This document shows, piece after piece, positions 7,952 to 16,984 of a stretch of 64,000 bases of DNA. The stretch lies in assembly GCF_002252985.1 (NCBI RefSeq), contig NZ_NHPJ01000092.1:59405-123404 (forward strand), written 5' to 3'. How positions within the stretch are numbered: position 1 is the first letter of the stretch; each line of letters opens with the position of its first letter. A program made the translations under genes and the position numbers. This stretch comes from Halorubrum halodurans (GTDB taxonomy: Archaea; Halobacteriota; Halobacteria; Halobacteriales; Haloferacaceae). The notes beneath the pieces were generated by a model. That model saw nothing but the letters and a program-made list of their open reading frames with translations, had not been told where the DNA came from and searched no databases.

Positions 7952-8890
7952 TTATCTATTCGCCTTCTCAACGAGATCTGGAGTCACCACCGCGTACAAG
8001 TATCCCAGCCCGACTGCCCCGGTGAACGCGCCGATCGCCGCCAGCTGCGTCACTGCGGCCACGGAAGGGGACCGGATCAATCCCTCCACCCGGCGTGGTA
8101 CCCTGTCCGTCAGCAACCACTTCAGATAATCTCCCTTGTCGTCGGGCGCATCCGGATACAGCAGGTCCATCACGCGCTTCGAATACCCCTGCCAGAACGA
8201 CCGGAACAATAGCCAACGGAATTCCCCTCGATACTCGAACAAGGTGTGGTGGACGACCGCGGCCTCGGTGAACATCATCCCCTTCCCGAACTCCTCTAAC
8301 AGACGAATCCCCACCGGCGCTTCGTGCGCTTGGAGGTGTTTGTCCCCCTTCCGTCCGGTGTTCGGATCGTAGCCGCCGACCGCCAGGAACTTCCCGCGAC
8401 GGTACGAGATGTTCGACCCGTACGTGTTCCGGACCTCCTCGCCGTCCTCGGCGAAATCGGGCTCGACACAGCCGACGAGCCAGTAGAACTCCTCGGGGAA
8501 GAAGTTCGGACGGTCACCCTGCCAGTTCGGTCGCACGTCCCCGCCGACCGCGATCGCGTCGGTCGTCTCGTACACCTCGACGAGCGACTCGATCCAGTCG
8601 CTCTCCGCCACGCCATCATCGTCGATGAACGCGACGATCTCTCCGGACGCCAACTCCGCGCCCTTCGTCCGGCTGTAGGAGATCCCGCGGTTCTCCTCAT
8701 TGTCGTGGATCACGACGCTCTCGCGGTCGCCGAAGTCCGCGACCGTCCGTTCGTACACCTCGGGGTTCCCGTCGATCACCAACACGACCTCGATCGGGTC
8801 GTACGTCTGAGAAAGCGCGCTCTCGACGGCCTCCGTGAACACGTCGTAGCGGTCCATCGTATACGTACAGACGACGACGGAGACCTTCAT
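7952..8890 (-). CDS. aglG: AglG-like GT2 glycosyltransferase (dolichol-phosphate glycan assembly)
   Basis: This 312-residue GT-A enzyme starts MKVSVVVCTYTMDRYDVFTE and has the metal site FIDDDG with acids at 90-92, and a later acceptor region with YGSNISYRRGKFLAVGGYD. The length and overall pattern match the archaeal AglG group, whose Haloferax member adds a glucuronic acid to a dolichol-phosphate glycan during N-glycosylation. The C-terminus has a hydrophobic segment (AAIGAFTGAVGLGYLYAVV) that may associate with the membrane. It is divergently placed next to aglB, the expected context. G+C is higher than in the adjoining cassette, so it is probably part of the conserved locus. The exact sugar is inferred; the gene symbol is by resemblance only. 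Confidence 0.7.
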   Translation of the reverse strand: MKVSVVVCTYTMDRYDVFTEAVESALSQTYDPIEVVLVIDGNPEVYERTVADFGDRESVVIHDNEENRGISYSRTKGAELASGEIVAFIDDDGVAESDWIESLVEVYETTDAIAVGGDVRPNWQGDRPNFFPEEFYWLVGCVEPDFAEDGEEVRNTYGSNISYRRGKFLAVGGYDPNTGRKGDKHLQAHEAPVGIRLLEEFGKGMMFTEAAVVHHTLFEYRGEFRWLLFRSFWQGYSKRVMDLLYPDAPDDKGDYLKWLLTDRVPRRVEGLIRSPSVAAVTQLAAIGAFTGAVGLGYLYAVVTPDLVEKANR

Positions 8891-8950
8891 CGGTCGATGG
8901 TTCCGGAGGTGGACGAATAAACATTCTGACCTCCCGCCGTCGCCGACCAG

Positions 8951-8956
8951 TTATAA
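8951..8956 (+). promoter_or_regulatory. TATA-like element for aglB
   Basis: The string ttataa lies about 40 bases before the aglB ATG in a G+C-rich divergent intergenic region, a spacing that would give a leader of roughly 13 bases. Confidence 0.5.
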
Positions 8957-8992
8957 CAAGGCTTATGGACGTTTTCGGAGTGTTCCCGTGTA

Positions 8993-11900
8993 ATGAGCGA
9001 ACGAACGGATACCGCCGAGGAGGACGAGAGGTCCCCGCTCGTCCTCCTCGAACGCTGGTACCACGTCCCAGCGATCGCGGGCGTCTTCGCGTTTATGTTG
9101 TGGACTCGACTCCGATCGTACGGCAACTTCGTCCGTGACGGCGAGGTGTACTTCCGGGGGAACGACCCGTGGTACCACCTCCGGGAGACGAGCTATCTGC
9201 TCGAGAACTGGCCGAACACGCTCCCGTTCGACCCGTGGACTGGGTTCCCCTTCGGTAACCAAGCTGGACAGTTCGGGACCCTCTGGGACCACATCATGGC
9301 CGTCGGCATCTGGGTCGCCAGCCCGGTCATGGGTGGCCCGGAGGAAGTCATGCTCGTCATGGCTCCGATCGCCGGGGCACTCGTCGCGGTTCCCACGTTC
9401 TTCATCGCGCGCCGGTTCGTCGACCGTCCGGCCGCCCTCGTGTCGTCCGGCGTGCTCGCGCTCCTCCCGGGCACGTTCTTCAGCTACTCGCTGGTCGGGT
9501 TCCCCGACCACAGCGCCGCCGAGGTGTTCTTCCAGTCGGTCGCCGTCCTCGGGTTCCTCGTCGCCTTCGCGGTCGCGGAGCGTGACGCACCCGTCTGGGA
9601 GCTCGTCGTCGACCGCGACTGGGACGCCCTCCGCCGACCCGCCGCGTACGCCGCGGCCGCGGGCGTCGCGCTCGGCCTCTACATCTGGACGTGGCAGCCG
9701 GGGATCCTGATGGTCGGGTTCACCGGCGTCTACCTCGCGGTCAAGATCACGAGTGACACGTACCACGGCAGGAGCCCGGAACCGATCGCCTTTGCCGGCT
9801 CCGTCGCGATGGCCGTTTCGGGTCTGATGCAGGTGATCCCTCTCGACACGTTCTCGTTTCAGGTGACGGACTACTCGCTACTCCAGATCGTCCTCCCGCT
9901 CGGCGTCGCCGCGGGAGCGGTCTTCCTCGCGTGGCTCGCCCGCCAGTGGGAGGCGCGCGACGACCTGACTCCCGGCACCTATCCGGCGGCCGTCGGCGGC
10001 CTGATCGTCGCCGCCGCCGGCTTCCTCTGGCTGGCGCTTCCGTCGCTGTGGTCGACGCTGTCGAGCAACCTCCTGAACTTCGTCGGCTTCAGCGCCCGCG
10101 CCACGTTCCGCACCATCGGCGAGGGGCAGCCGCCGCTTCAGAACGCCTCCTTCGCCGACTTCGTCCTCGGCCAGTACGGGCTCGCCTTCTTCCTCGCGCT
10201 CGCGGCGGTCCTCTACGTCGTCGCGCGTCCGCTCTACCGCTCCGACGACCCGAACCACACGCTGTACATCCCCGCGGCGCTCGCCGTCGTCGGCTCCGTC
10301 TACGCGGTCCCCCAACTGTACGACGCGATCGGCGGGCTCGTCGGCGTGAGCTGGCAGGTGGTCGGACTCGTCATCGCGGCGGGGTTCCTCGTCGGCGCGA
10401 CGTTCCTCGTGGAGTACGACGCCGAGGAGCTGTACTTCGTCGTGTGGGCGGCGTTCATCGGGAGCGCCGCGTTCACGCAGAGCCGCTTCAACTACTACCT
10501 CGCGGTGGTCGTCGCGGTCGGCGCGGCGTACTTCCTCCAGGTCACCTTCGACGCGATCGACCTGGGATCGCTCGACGCCCTCCGCGAGATCGAGGGGTGG
10601 CAGGTGTTGACCGCGCTCGCGGTGCTCGCCGTCCTCCTCGTACCGCTCGTGGGCGTCGCCACGCCGGTGTGGACCGCGGGCAACTCGACCGGGCCGGGCA
10701 GCGTCGTCGAGTGGGACGAGAGCCTCCAGTGGATGAACGAGGAGACGCCGCATCCGGGCGAGCTCGAGGGCGCCGACAATCCGATGGAGTACTACGGCAC
10801 CTACGAACGACCCGACGACGGCGACTTCGAGTACCCGGAGGGCGCCTACGGCGTCCAGTCGTGGTGGGACTACGGCCACTGGATCACCACCCGCGCGGAG
10901 CGGATCCCGAACGCCAACCCGTTCCAGCAGAACGCCGCCGAGGCGGCGAACTACCTGCTCGCGCCGAGCGAGGAGGCCGCACGGGAGGTGCTCGCGGGCC
11001 AGAGCACGGAGGGCGAACACACCCGGTACGTGATGGTCGACCGCCAGATGGCCTCGCCGAACTCCAAGTTCGGCGCGCCGGTCACGTTCTACGACGCGGG
11101 CAACGTGACGCGGGAGGACTTCAACCGCGTCCTCTATCAGCAGACCCAGCAGGGCGGGTTCGGCACGGTGATGCAGGTGAACACCCAGCGCTACCACGAG
11201 AGCCAGATGATCCGGCTGTACGAACACCACGGGAGCGCGGTCGAGCCCGAGCCGGTCGTCGTCGACTGGGACACGCAGGCGGCCGAGACGGCGGGCGGCG
11301 AGCAGGTCGAACTCGCCGTGCTGCCGGAGGATCCGAGGACGATGATCCGGCAGTTCGAGAACGTCTCCGCGGCCCGTGAGTTCGTCGAGGAGGACGGGAG
11401 CGCGCAGGTCGGCGGCGTCGGGGGGCTCCCCTCCGAGCGCGTCGAGGCGCTCGAACACCACCGGCTCGTCCACGCCACCGAGTCGCAGGGACGCTCCGCC
11501 TCCGCGGGACAGGTGGGCGTGCTCCAGCAGCTCGGCGTGAACTTCCAGGACGTCCTCGGCGAGTCGGCGCTGGCCGCGTTCCGTGACGACTGGGTGAAGA
11601 CGTTCGAGCGCGTCCCCGGCGCGACGATCGAGGGGAGCGGCGCGGAGCCCGGCGAGGAGGTCCGAGCGACGGTGGAGATGGAGAAACCCTCCGGCGCGAC
11701 CTTCGAGTACACGCAGTACGCGACCGCCGACTCCGACGGGCACTTCGAGTTCACGGTGCCGTACTCGACGACGGGCTACGACGAGTTCGGTCCCGAGGAG
11801 GGGTACACGAACACGAGCGTGCGGGCGACCGGGCCCTACGAGGTCACGACGGGAACGACGACCGACGAGGACCTCTACACGACCCGGAGCGTCGGGCAGG

Positions 11901-12097
11901 TCGAGGTCACGGAGGCACAGGTGATCGGCGAGGACGACGCCGCCGCGACCGTCGAACTCGAGGAGGAGATCGTCGACTGTCCCTCGGGCGATCCCGAGTG
12001 TCCGGTCGGTGACGGCTCGAGCGGCTCCGGGGACGGCGGGACGAACGAGTCGAGCGGCTCGCTCGCCGCGTCCGACCGCGTCGCCGTGGCCGCCTGA
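8993..12097 (+). CDS. aglB: Oligosaccharyltransferase AglB (STT3 family)
   Basis: This 1034-residue protein transfers the dolichol-linked glycan to Asn in N-x-S/T sequons on the outer face of the membrane. The N-terminal half has about 13 membrane segments. The first external loop carries the metal-binding motif in FRGNDPWYH (near residue 55), and a second acidic site is seen in LVGFPDHSAAEVFF. The hallmark WWDYG is at residues 624-628 (SWWDYGHW), starting the soluble domain. The C-terminus is acidic and ends in a Gly/Ser-rich stretch followed by a short hydrophobic tail. The length is typical of haloarchaeal AglB. It is followed after 6 bp by a DUF368 gene on the same strand, implying co-transcription. 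It is divergent from the AglG-like gene. Confidence 0.97.
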   Translation: MSERTDTAEEDERSPLVLLERWYHVPAIAGVFAFMLWTRLRSYGNFVRDGEVYFRGNDPWYHLRETSYLLENWPNTLPFDPWTGFPFGNQAGQFGTLWDHIMAVGIWVASPVMGGPEEVMLVMAPIAGALVAVPTFFIARRFVDRPAALVSSGVLALLPGTFFSYSLVGFPDHSAAEVFFQSVAVLGFLVAFAVAERDAPVWELVVDRDWDALRRPAAYAAAAGVALGLYIWTWQPGILMVGFTGVYLAVKITSDTYHGRSPEPIAFAGSVAMAVSGLMQVIPLDTFSFQVTDYSLLQIVLPLGVAAGAVFLAWLARQWEARDDLTPGTYPAAVGGLIVAAAGFLWLALPSLWSTLSSNLLNFVGFSARATFRTIGEGQPPLQNASFADFVLGQYGLAFFLALAAVLYVVARPLYRSDDPNHTLYIPAALAVVGSVYAVPQLYDAIGGLVGVSWQVVGLVIAAGFLVGATFLVEYDAEELYFVVWAAFIGSAAFTQSRFNYYLAVVVAVGAAYFLQVTFDAIDLGSLDALREIEGWQVLTALAVLAVLLVPLVGVATPVWTAGNSTGPGSVVEWDESLQWMNEETPHPGELEGADNPMEYYGTYERPDDGDFEYPEGAYGVQSWWDYGHWITTRAERIPNANPFQQNAAEAANYLLAPSEEAAREVLAGQSTEGEHTRYVMVDRQMASPNSKFGAPVTFYDAGNVTREDFNRVLYQQTQQGGFGTVMQVNTQRYHESQMIRLYEHHGSAVEPEPVVVDWDTQAAETAGGEQVELAVLPEDPRTMIRQFENVSAAREFVEEDGSAQVGGVGGLPSERVEALEHHRLVHATESQGRSASAGQVGVLQQLGVNFQDVLGESALAAFRDDWVKTFERVPGATIEGSGAEPGEEVRATVEMEKPSGATFEYTQYATADSDGHFEFTVPYSTTGYDEFGPEEGYTNTSVRATGPYEVTTGTTTDEDLYTTRSVGQVEVTEAQVIGEDDAAATVELEEEIVDCPSGDPECPVGDGSSGSGDGGTNESSGSLAASDRVAVAA

Positions 12098-12103
12098 TCC
12101 GGG

Positions 12104-13048
12104 ATGACGGACGTCCGGGAGTGGATCGCGATATATCTGAAGGGCCTGGCGATGGGGACCGCGGATGCGGTTCCCGGCGTCTCCGGCGGCACCATCGCGC
12201 TGGTCGTCGGGATCTACGAGCGGCTGATCGCGGCGGTGACCGCGATCGATCCCGACCGGATCGCGCGGGTGCTCGCCGGGGTTCGAGCGAGCGAGCGTCC
12301 GGACGCGCGGGCCGCGTTCCGCGAGGTCGACGGCGGGTTCCTCGCCGTCCTGGGCGCGGGGATCGGCACCGCGGTCGTGCTCGTGTTGAGCCTCGTCGAC
12401 GGGCTCCTCGCGGCGTTCCCCGTGGCGACCTACGGGTTCTTCTTCGGGCTGATCGCCGCCTCCGCGGTCGTGCTCTACGGGGCGGTCGACCTGGCGACGA
12501 CGGGCAGGAAGGCGGCCGCGGTCTGCGGCTTCCTCGCGGCGTTTCTCGCGTCGGGGTACGCCGCGACCGCGCTCGGCCACGCGCTCCCCGTCGTCTTCGT
12601 CTCGGGGGCGATCGCGGTCAGCGCGATGGTCCTTCCGGGCCTCTCCGGATCGCTTCTCCTCGTCGTCCTCGGCCAGTACGAGTTCATGTCGGGGACGCTC
12701 GCCGCGTTCCTCGACGGGATCGCCGCGGCGGCCGCGGGCGAGGGCGCCGCCGGGATCACGGGGGCCGTTCCGACGATCGTCGCGTTCCTCGCCGGCGGGG
12801 TCGTCGGGCTGTTCACGATCGCCCACGCGGTGCGCCGCGCGCTCGAGGCCGCCCGCGCCGCGACGCTCGCGTTCCTCGTGAGCCTGATCGTCGGCGCGCT
12901 GCGCGCGCCGGTGATCGAGGTCTCGATGCGGCTCGCCGACTCCGGCGAGACCTGGGCGAGCGCGTTCCCGCGGTTCGCGGCCGCCGCCCTCGTCGGCGCG
13001 GTCGCCGTGATCGCCGTCGACCGGCACGCGGGCGTGCTGGAGTACTGA
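12104..13048 (+). CDS. DUF368 membrane protein, candidate polyprenyl-phosphate translocase
   Basis: This 314-residue protein has 8-10 membrane segments. The family signature is clear at the N-terminus: KGLAMGTADAVPGVSGGTIA (residues 13-32) followed by LVVGIYERL. A second, related glycine-rich motif (MVLPGLSGSLLLVVLGQYE) lies in the middle, the internal repeat seen in this family. Bacterial DUF368 proteins (PopT) have been identified as undecaprenyl-phosphate translocases that return the carrier lipid to the cytoplasm. The gene starts 6 bp after aglB, so it is almost certainly co-transcribed with the enzyme that releases dolichyl carrier outside the cell. A dolichyl-phosphate recycling role is therefore a reasonable inference, not shown. 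The 3' end overlaps a 23-bp tandem repeat. Confidence 0.85.
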   Translation: MTDVREWIAIYLKGLAMGTADAVPGVSGGTIALVVGIYERLIAAVTAIDPDRIARVLAGVRASERPDARAAFREVDGGFLAVLGAGIGTAVVLVLSLVDGLLAAFPVATYGFFFGLIAASAVVLYGAVDLATTGRKAAAVCGFLAAFLASGYAATALGHALPVVFVSGAIAVSAMVLPGLSGSLLLVVLGQYEFMSGTLAAFLDGIAAAAAGEGAAGITGAVPTIVAFLAGGVVGLFTIAHAVRRALEAARAATLAFLVSLIVGALRAPVIEVSMRLADSGETWASAFPRFAAAALVGAVAVIAVDRHAGVLEY

Positions 13049-13094
13049 ACGCGGGCGTACTGGAGTACTGAACGCGGGCGTGCTGGAGTACTGG
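13026..13094 (+). repeat. Three tandem 23-bp repeats over the DUF368 stop codon
   Basis: The unit acgcgggcgtgctggagtactga is present at 13026-13048 and repeated at 13049-13071 (one change) and 13072-13094 (last base g). The first unit supplies the final codons and stop of the DUF368 gene. Because 23 is not a multiple of three, a +1 frame also ends in the same peptide one unit later. Slippage duplication of the gene end is the simplest explanation. Confidence 0.9.
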
Positions 13095-13187
13095 CGGCGC
13101 GGTCGGCCGGGCTCGCGCCGTGGATGCCGAGCACTTCGCCGCACGTCGGGTCAACCGTTAAGTCGCGGTCGGTCGACCGTGTAGGTA

Positions 13188-14864
13188 ATGTACGACCCCG
13201 AGGAGCTTGCCGAGATCCGGGCGGCGAAGGAGTCCTGGGAGGAGGGAACCTACGGCGACACCGTCGACCGGTTCGGGGAGCGCGAGGCGGAGTTCACGAC
13301 CGACACCGGCGGTCAGTCGGTCGACCCGCTGTACACCCCCGCCGACCTCGCCGATCACGACTACCGCGAGGACGTCGGGTTCCCCGGCGAGGAGCCGTAC
13401 ACGCGCGGCGTCTACTCGACGATGCACCGCGGGCGACTCTGGACGATGCGGCAGTACGCCGGGATGGGCACCGCGGCCGAGACCAACGAACGGTTCCGCT
13501 ACCTGATCGACGAGGGCTCCTCGGGGCTCTCGATGGCGTTCGACCTCCCGACGCAGATGGGGTACGACTCCGACGCCGCGATGGCCGAGGGCGAGGTCGG
13601 TCGCTCGGGAGTCGCCATCGACACGCTCGACGACTTCGAGACCGTCTTCTCCGGCATCCCGCTCGACGAGGTCTCCACGTCGATGACGATCAACGCGCCC
13701 GCCGCCGTGTTGCTCGCGATGTACGTCGCGATGGGCGACCAGCAGGGGGTCCCCCGCGAGGAGCTCCGCGGGACGATCCAGAACGACATCATGAAGGAGT
13801 ACGTCGCGCGGAACCTCTACATCTACCCGCCGGAGCCGTCGATGCGGCTCATCACCGATATCTTCGCGTTCTGTGCCGAGGAGGTCCCCGGATTCAACAC
13901 CATCTCGATCTCGGGATACCACATCCGCGAGGCGGGCTCGACGGCCGCCCAGGAGGTGGCGTTCACGCTCGCGAACGGGATCGAGTACGTGGAGGCCGCC
14001 CTCGACGCCGGCCTCGACGTCGACGAGTTCGCCCCGCAACTCAGCTTCTTCTTCAACGCTCACAACAACGTCTTCGAGGAGGCGGCGAAGTTCCGGGCGG
14101 CACGCCGGATGTGGGCACGGATCATGGACGAGCGGTTCGACGCCGAGAACCCCGCGTCGAAACAGCTGAAGTTCCACACCCAGACCGGCGGCTCCACGCT
14201 GACCGCCCAACAGATCGAGAACAACGTCGTTCGAGTGGCGTACCAGGCGCTCGCTGCGGTGTTGGGGGGGACCCAGAGCCTCCACACGAACGGGAAGGAC
14301 GAGGCGCTCGCGCTCCCCACGGAGAAGTCGGTGCGGACCGCCCTGCGGACCCAGCAGATCCTCGCACACGAGTCGGGCGCGGCCGACACGATCGACCCCC
14401 TCGCCGGGAGCTACTACGTCGAGAGCCTCACCGACGGGATCGAGGAGGAGGCGTTCGGGATCCTCGAGGAGATCGACCGCCGCGGCGGGGCGCTGGAGGC
14501 GGTCGAGAGCCAGTGGGTCCAGCGGCAGATCCAGGACGTCGCCTTCGAGCGCCAGCGCGAGATCGAGGCGGGCGAGCGGGTGATCGTCGGCGTCAACGAG
14601 TTCCAGGTGGACGAGGAACCCGAGATGGACTTAGAGGAGGTCGACCCCGACCAGGAGGCCGAACAGCGCGAGCGGCTCGCGGCGGTGAAGGCCGACCGCG
14701 ACGAGGAGGCGGTCGAGGCCGCGCTCGCCGCGGTTCGGGAGGCCGCACGCGGCGAGGCGAACGTCATGCCCCCGATCGTCGACGCGGTGAAGGCGTACGC
14801 GACCGTCCAGGAGATCTCGGACGTGTTCCGCGAGGAGTTCGGCGAGTACAGCCCGTCCCGGTGA
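13188..14864 (+). CDS. mcmA1: Methylmalonyl-CoA mutase, catalytic (large) subunit
   Basis: This 558-residue protein corresponds to the TIM-barrel substrate domain of B12-dependent methylmalonyl-CoA mutase, which interconverts succinyl-CoA and methylmalonyl-CoA. Characteristic segments include [36 protein letters not shown], the [18 protein letters not shown] region and [20 protein letters not shown]. It ends before any cobalamin-binding domain, as in archaea where the B12-binding part is a separate subunit; that partner is not in this window. The methylmalonyl-CoA epimerase gene 1 kb downstream belongs to the same pathway, propionate or odd-chain and branched-chain carbon entering the TCA cycle. 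The ATG follows the DUF368 gene by 139 bp. Confidence 0.96.
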   Translation: MYDPEELAEIRAAKESWEEGTYGDTVDRFGEREAEFTTDTGGQSVDPLYTPADLADHDYREDVGFPGEEPYTRGVYSTMHRGRLWTMRQYAGMGTAAETNERFRYLIDEGSSGLSMAFDLPTQMGYDSDAAMAEGEVGRSGVAIDTLDDFETVFSGIPLDEVSTSMTINAPAAVLLAMYVAMGDQQGVPREELRGTIQNDIMKEYVARNLYIYPPEPSMRLITDIFAFCAEEVPGFNTISISGYHIREAGSTAAQEVAFTLANGIEYVEAALDAGLDVDEFAPQLSFFFNAHNNVFEEAAKFRAARRMWARIMDERFDAENPASKQLKFHTQTGGSTLTAQQIENNVVRVAYQALAAVLGGTQSLHTNGKDEALALPTEKSVRTALRTQQILAHESGAADTIDPLAGSYYVESLTDGIEEEAFGILEEIDRRGGALEAVESQWVQRQIQDVAFERQREIEAGERVIVGVNEFQVDEEPEMDLEEVDPDQEAEQRERLAAVKADRDEEAVEAALAAVREAARGEANVMPPIVDAVKAYATVQEISDVFREEFGEYSPSR

Positions 14865-14921
14865 GACGGGCTTCGTCGTGGCGCGGCTCGAACGGCGGAT
14901 CGGCGAGGGACCGAGCCCCCG

Positions 14922-15689
14922 TCAGTTCGCGCCGCGGACGACGTGGCCGTACTTCAACAGCGCGACGAACACCGAGCCACCGACGGCGTTGCCGACCGTC
15001 GCCAGCGCGAGGAAGCCGACGTAGTCGAGCAGCGTGATCGACGGCGACATGAACAGCCCGAACAGCACCTCCACGTTGCCCGCGATCGAGTGCGGGAGGT
15101 GGAGGAGGCCGATGGTCCCGGTGACGACCAACACGAGGATCAGCCGGCTCGTCGTCTCCTGGGCCGCCGTGATCAGCCACGCCAGAAGTCCCATCAGCCA
15201 GCCGGCGAAGACGCCGCCGACGAAGAGCCACGGGAGGTCGTGAGTGACGAGTTTCGACGCGATCGTCTCGAACGCCGCCGGCGTCACGACGCCGAGCTCC
15301 GGCATCAACAGGATCACGAGCAGGGTGAAGAGGAGCCCGCCGACGAGGTTGCCGACGTACACCAACCCCCAGAGCCGGCCGAGGTCGCGGAGCGACGCCT
15401 GGCCGTCGAGGACGGGGATCACCGCCAGCGTGGTGTGTTCGGTGAACAGCTCCGATCGCCCCAGGATCACGAACATGAACCCGATGGAGTAGACGCTCGC
15501 CAACAGCAGCTCGGTGGTGAGGTCTCCGAACCCGCCCGGCGAGAGCGTCAACACCACCGCCATCATCAGCGGACCGAAGCCGATGTCGAGACCCGCCGAG
15601 AGCCCCGAAAGGAGGAGCCCGGAGCGTTCCCGGTTCATCTCGTGGAGCGCGGTGTCGAGGATGGTATCGAGGACGCTCCGCGAGGTCAT
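14922..15689 (-). CDS. Formate/nitrite transporter (FNT) family membrane channel
   Basis: This 255-residue protein has six predicted membrane spans arranged as in FNT channels. Recognisable parts are the N-terminal amphipathic stretch (ALHEMNRERSGLLLSGLSAG), GRSELFTEHTTLAVIPVL and NLVGGLLFTLLV. The start at 15689 (MTSRSVLDTILDTAL) was chosen because a longer frame to 15875 adds 62 poorly conserved residues and would collide with the start of the divergent epimerase gene. FNT proteins conduct small monocarboxylates or anions such as formate, nitrite or hydrosulfide. Sitting between the methylmalonyl-CoA mutase and epimerase genes but on the other strand, it may be a bystander. The substrate cannot be assigned. 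Confidence 0.85.
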   Translation of the reverse strand: MTSRSVLDTILDTALHEMNRERSGLLLSGLSAGLDIGFGPLMMAVVLTLSPGGFGDLTTELLLASVYSIGFMFVILGRSELFTEHTTLAVIPVLDGQASLRDLGRLWGLVYVGNLVGGLLFTLLVILLMPELGVVTPAAFETIASKLVTHDLPWLFVGGVFAGWLMGLLAWLITAAQETTSRLILVLVVTGTIGLLHLPHSIAGNVEVLFGLFMSPSITLLDYVGFLALATVGNAVGGSVFVALLKYGHVVRGAN

Positions 15690-15843
15690 CTGCTCCGTCG
15701 CTCCGTCGGCGTTCGAGTCGGGCACCGTCGACGCGTTCGACGCGCTGGCACCCAAACCTTTCCATCGGAGCGGATCCCGCCGCATCGGCCGGTGGAGTCG
15801 GGACGACACGGTCGGGCGGACGTAACTCGATGGCGACTGGCGG

Positions 15844-15850
15844 GTATAAG
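15844..15850 (+). promoter_or_regulatory. TATA box for a leaderless epimerase transcript
   Basis: The string gtataag is centred about 27 bases before the ATG of the epimerase gene, the TATA-to-start distance expected for haloarchaeal leaderless mRNAs. Confidence 0.65.
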
Positions 15851-15873
15851 TCGGGGCCGACCCACTCCCCGGC

Positions 15874-16266
15874 ATGCGCTTCGATCACGTCGGCGTCGCC
15901 GCCCGCGACGCCGCCGACCTCGCCGCCCTGTTCGCCGACCTCCTCGAGGCACGGATCGCCCACGAGGAGACGTTCGACGGGATGCGCGTCGTCTTCCTCG
16001 AACTTGACGACGGCGGGTTCTTCGAACTGCTGGAGCCGGCCGCGGAGGGGACGATACGCGAGTACCTCGACCGCGAGGGACCGGGGATCCACCACGTCGC
16101 GCTCGCGACCGACGACCTCCCCGCGGCGCTCGAGCGCGCTCGCGATCTCGGCGTCGATCTCGTCGACGATACACCCCGGCCCGGCGCGTGGGGTCACGAG
16201 GTGGCGTTCCTCCACCCGCGGTCGACCGGCGGGGTGCTCGTGGAGTTCGTCGGGTCGGGCGAGTGA
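15874..16266 (+). CDS. mce: Methylmalonyl-CoA epimerase (VOC family)
   Basis: This 130-residue protein is a member of the vicinal oxygen chelate superfamily with two beta-alpha-beta-beta-beta repeats. Metal ligands expected for the epimerase are present: H5 (RFDHVGVA), H74 (PGIHHVALATDD) and E124 (VLVEFVG). The end of the first half, FFELLEP, matches the family. It interconverts the (R) and (S) forms of methylmalonyl-CoA, linking propionyl-CoA carboxylase to the mutase. The mutase catalytic subunit lies just upstream, across an FNT gene on the other strand. A TATA box 27 bases before the ATG indicates its own leaderless transcript. Confidence 0.93.
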   Translation: MRFDHVGVAARDAADLAALFADLLEARIAHEETFDGMRVVFLELDDGGFFELLEPAAEGTIREYLDREGPGIHHVALATDDLPAALERARDLGVDLVDDTPRPGAWGHEVAFLHPRSTGGVLVEFVGSGE

Positions 16267-16279
16267 GCCGGGGGCGCCG

Positions 16280-16927
16280 TCAGCCCCCGTCGGGGCCGCG
16301 GCCGAGCAGCGCCACCGCCGTCCGCCGGGCGGCGTACGCGACCGCGTTGGACGCGTGGAGGACGACGACGAGCCCGCAGAGCGCGACCGGCACCGCGAGC
16401 GCGGCCTCGGGGAGGGTGTCGATCGTCCACGTGACTGGCTCGCCGTTGACGGTCCCGAACTCGGCCGTGTACGGGTACCGGGCCGGGGCGGCGACGAGCG
16501 AGAGCGCGGTCCCGGTCCCGAACAGGAGGAACGTCGTGGGGACGACGATCCAGACCTTCGACGAGAGGAACCCGAGACTCCGCCACGTCGACGGCGCGTC
16601 GACGTACCCCTTCGCGAGCGGGAGCAACCCGTCGGCGTCGTCGGGGACGTCGTCCGGCGGCCGGAGGTCGAGCGACCACGCGGCGTTCGCCAGCCGGCGC
16701 TCGAGCCCGGCGAGGAGCCGGGAGCCGACCAGGGTCGCGAGCAGGACCACGACCCCGACGCCGACGACCGAGAGGAGGGTCCCGAACACGATCCCGAAGG
16801 TGAGAAGCATCGAGTAGGCGATGCCGAGCGGCGCGCCCACGAGCAGGTACGCCAGGTTCGCGTACGTCCGGCGGGCGGCGACGACGCCGACGACCGGAAC
16901 GGCGGAGGGCTCACGGAGGGAGACCAT
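16280..16927 (-). CDS. Putative sensor-domain membrane protein
   Basis: This 215-residue protein resembles the Pfam 'putative sensor' domain found in actinobacterial and haloarchaeal proteins: RRTYANLAYLLVGAPLGIAY at the N-terminus leading into a first membrane pair (LLSVVGVGVVVLLATLVGSRLL). About four membrane segments are visible, with an external loop containing the TYP- and W-rich part and a final helix pair. There is no kinase or regulator domain fused to it and no partner gene beside it; purB lies upstream and the epimerase gene is convergent. What it senses is unknown. Confidence 0.6.
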   Translation of the reverse strand: MVSLREPSAVPVVGVVAARRTYANLAYLLVGAPLGIAYSMLLTFGIVFGTLLSVVGVGVVVLLATLVGSRLLAGLERRLANAAWSLDLRPPDDVPDDADGLLPLAKGYVDAPSTWRSLGFLSSKVWIVVPTTFLLFGTGTALSLVAAPARYPYTAEFGTVNGEPVTWTIDTLPEAALAVPVALCGLVVVLHASNAVAYAARRTAVALLGRGPDGG

Positions 16928-16984
16928 GGCGATCCGGCCGGCGGCTCGCGAGAAAACGGTTACGCTCCCGGGTCGAGGAACGGG

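Noticed and set aside
13049..13094. Tandem repeats as a CRISPR array
   Set aside because: The 23-bp units are directly adjacent, with no spacers.
9878..13144. A 1088-codon open frame opposite aglB and the DUF368 gene
   Set aside because: It is Arg/Glu/Asp/Gly-rich low-complexity sequence, the mirror of G+C-rich codons on the other strand, and the plus-strand genes have clear family motifs.
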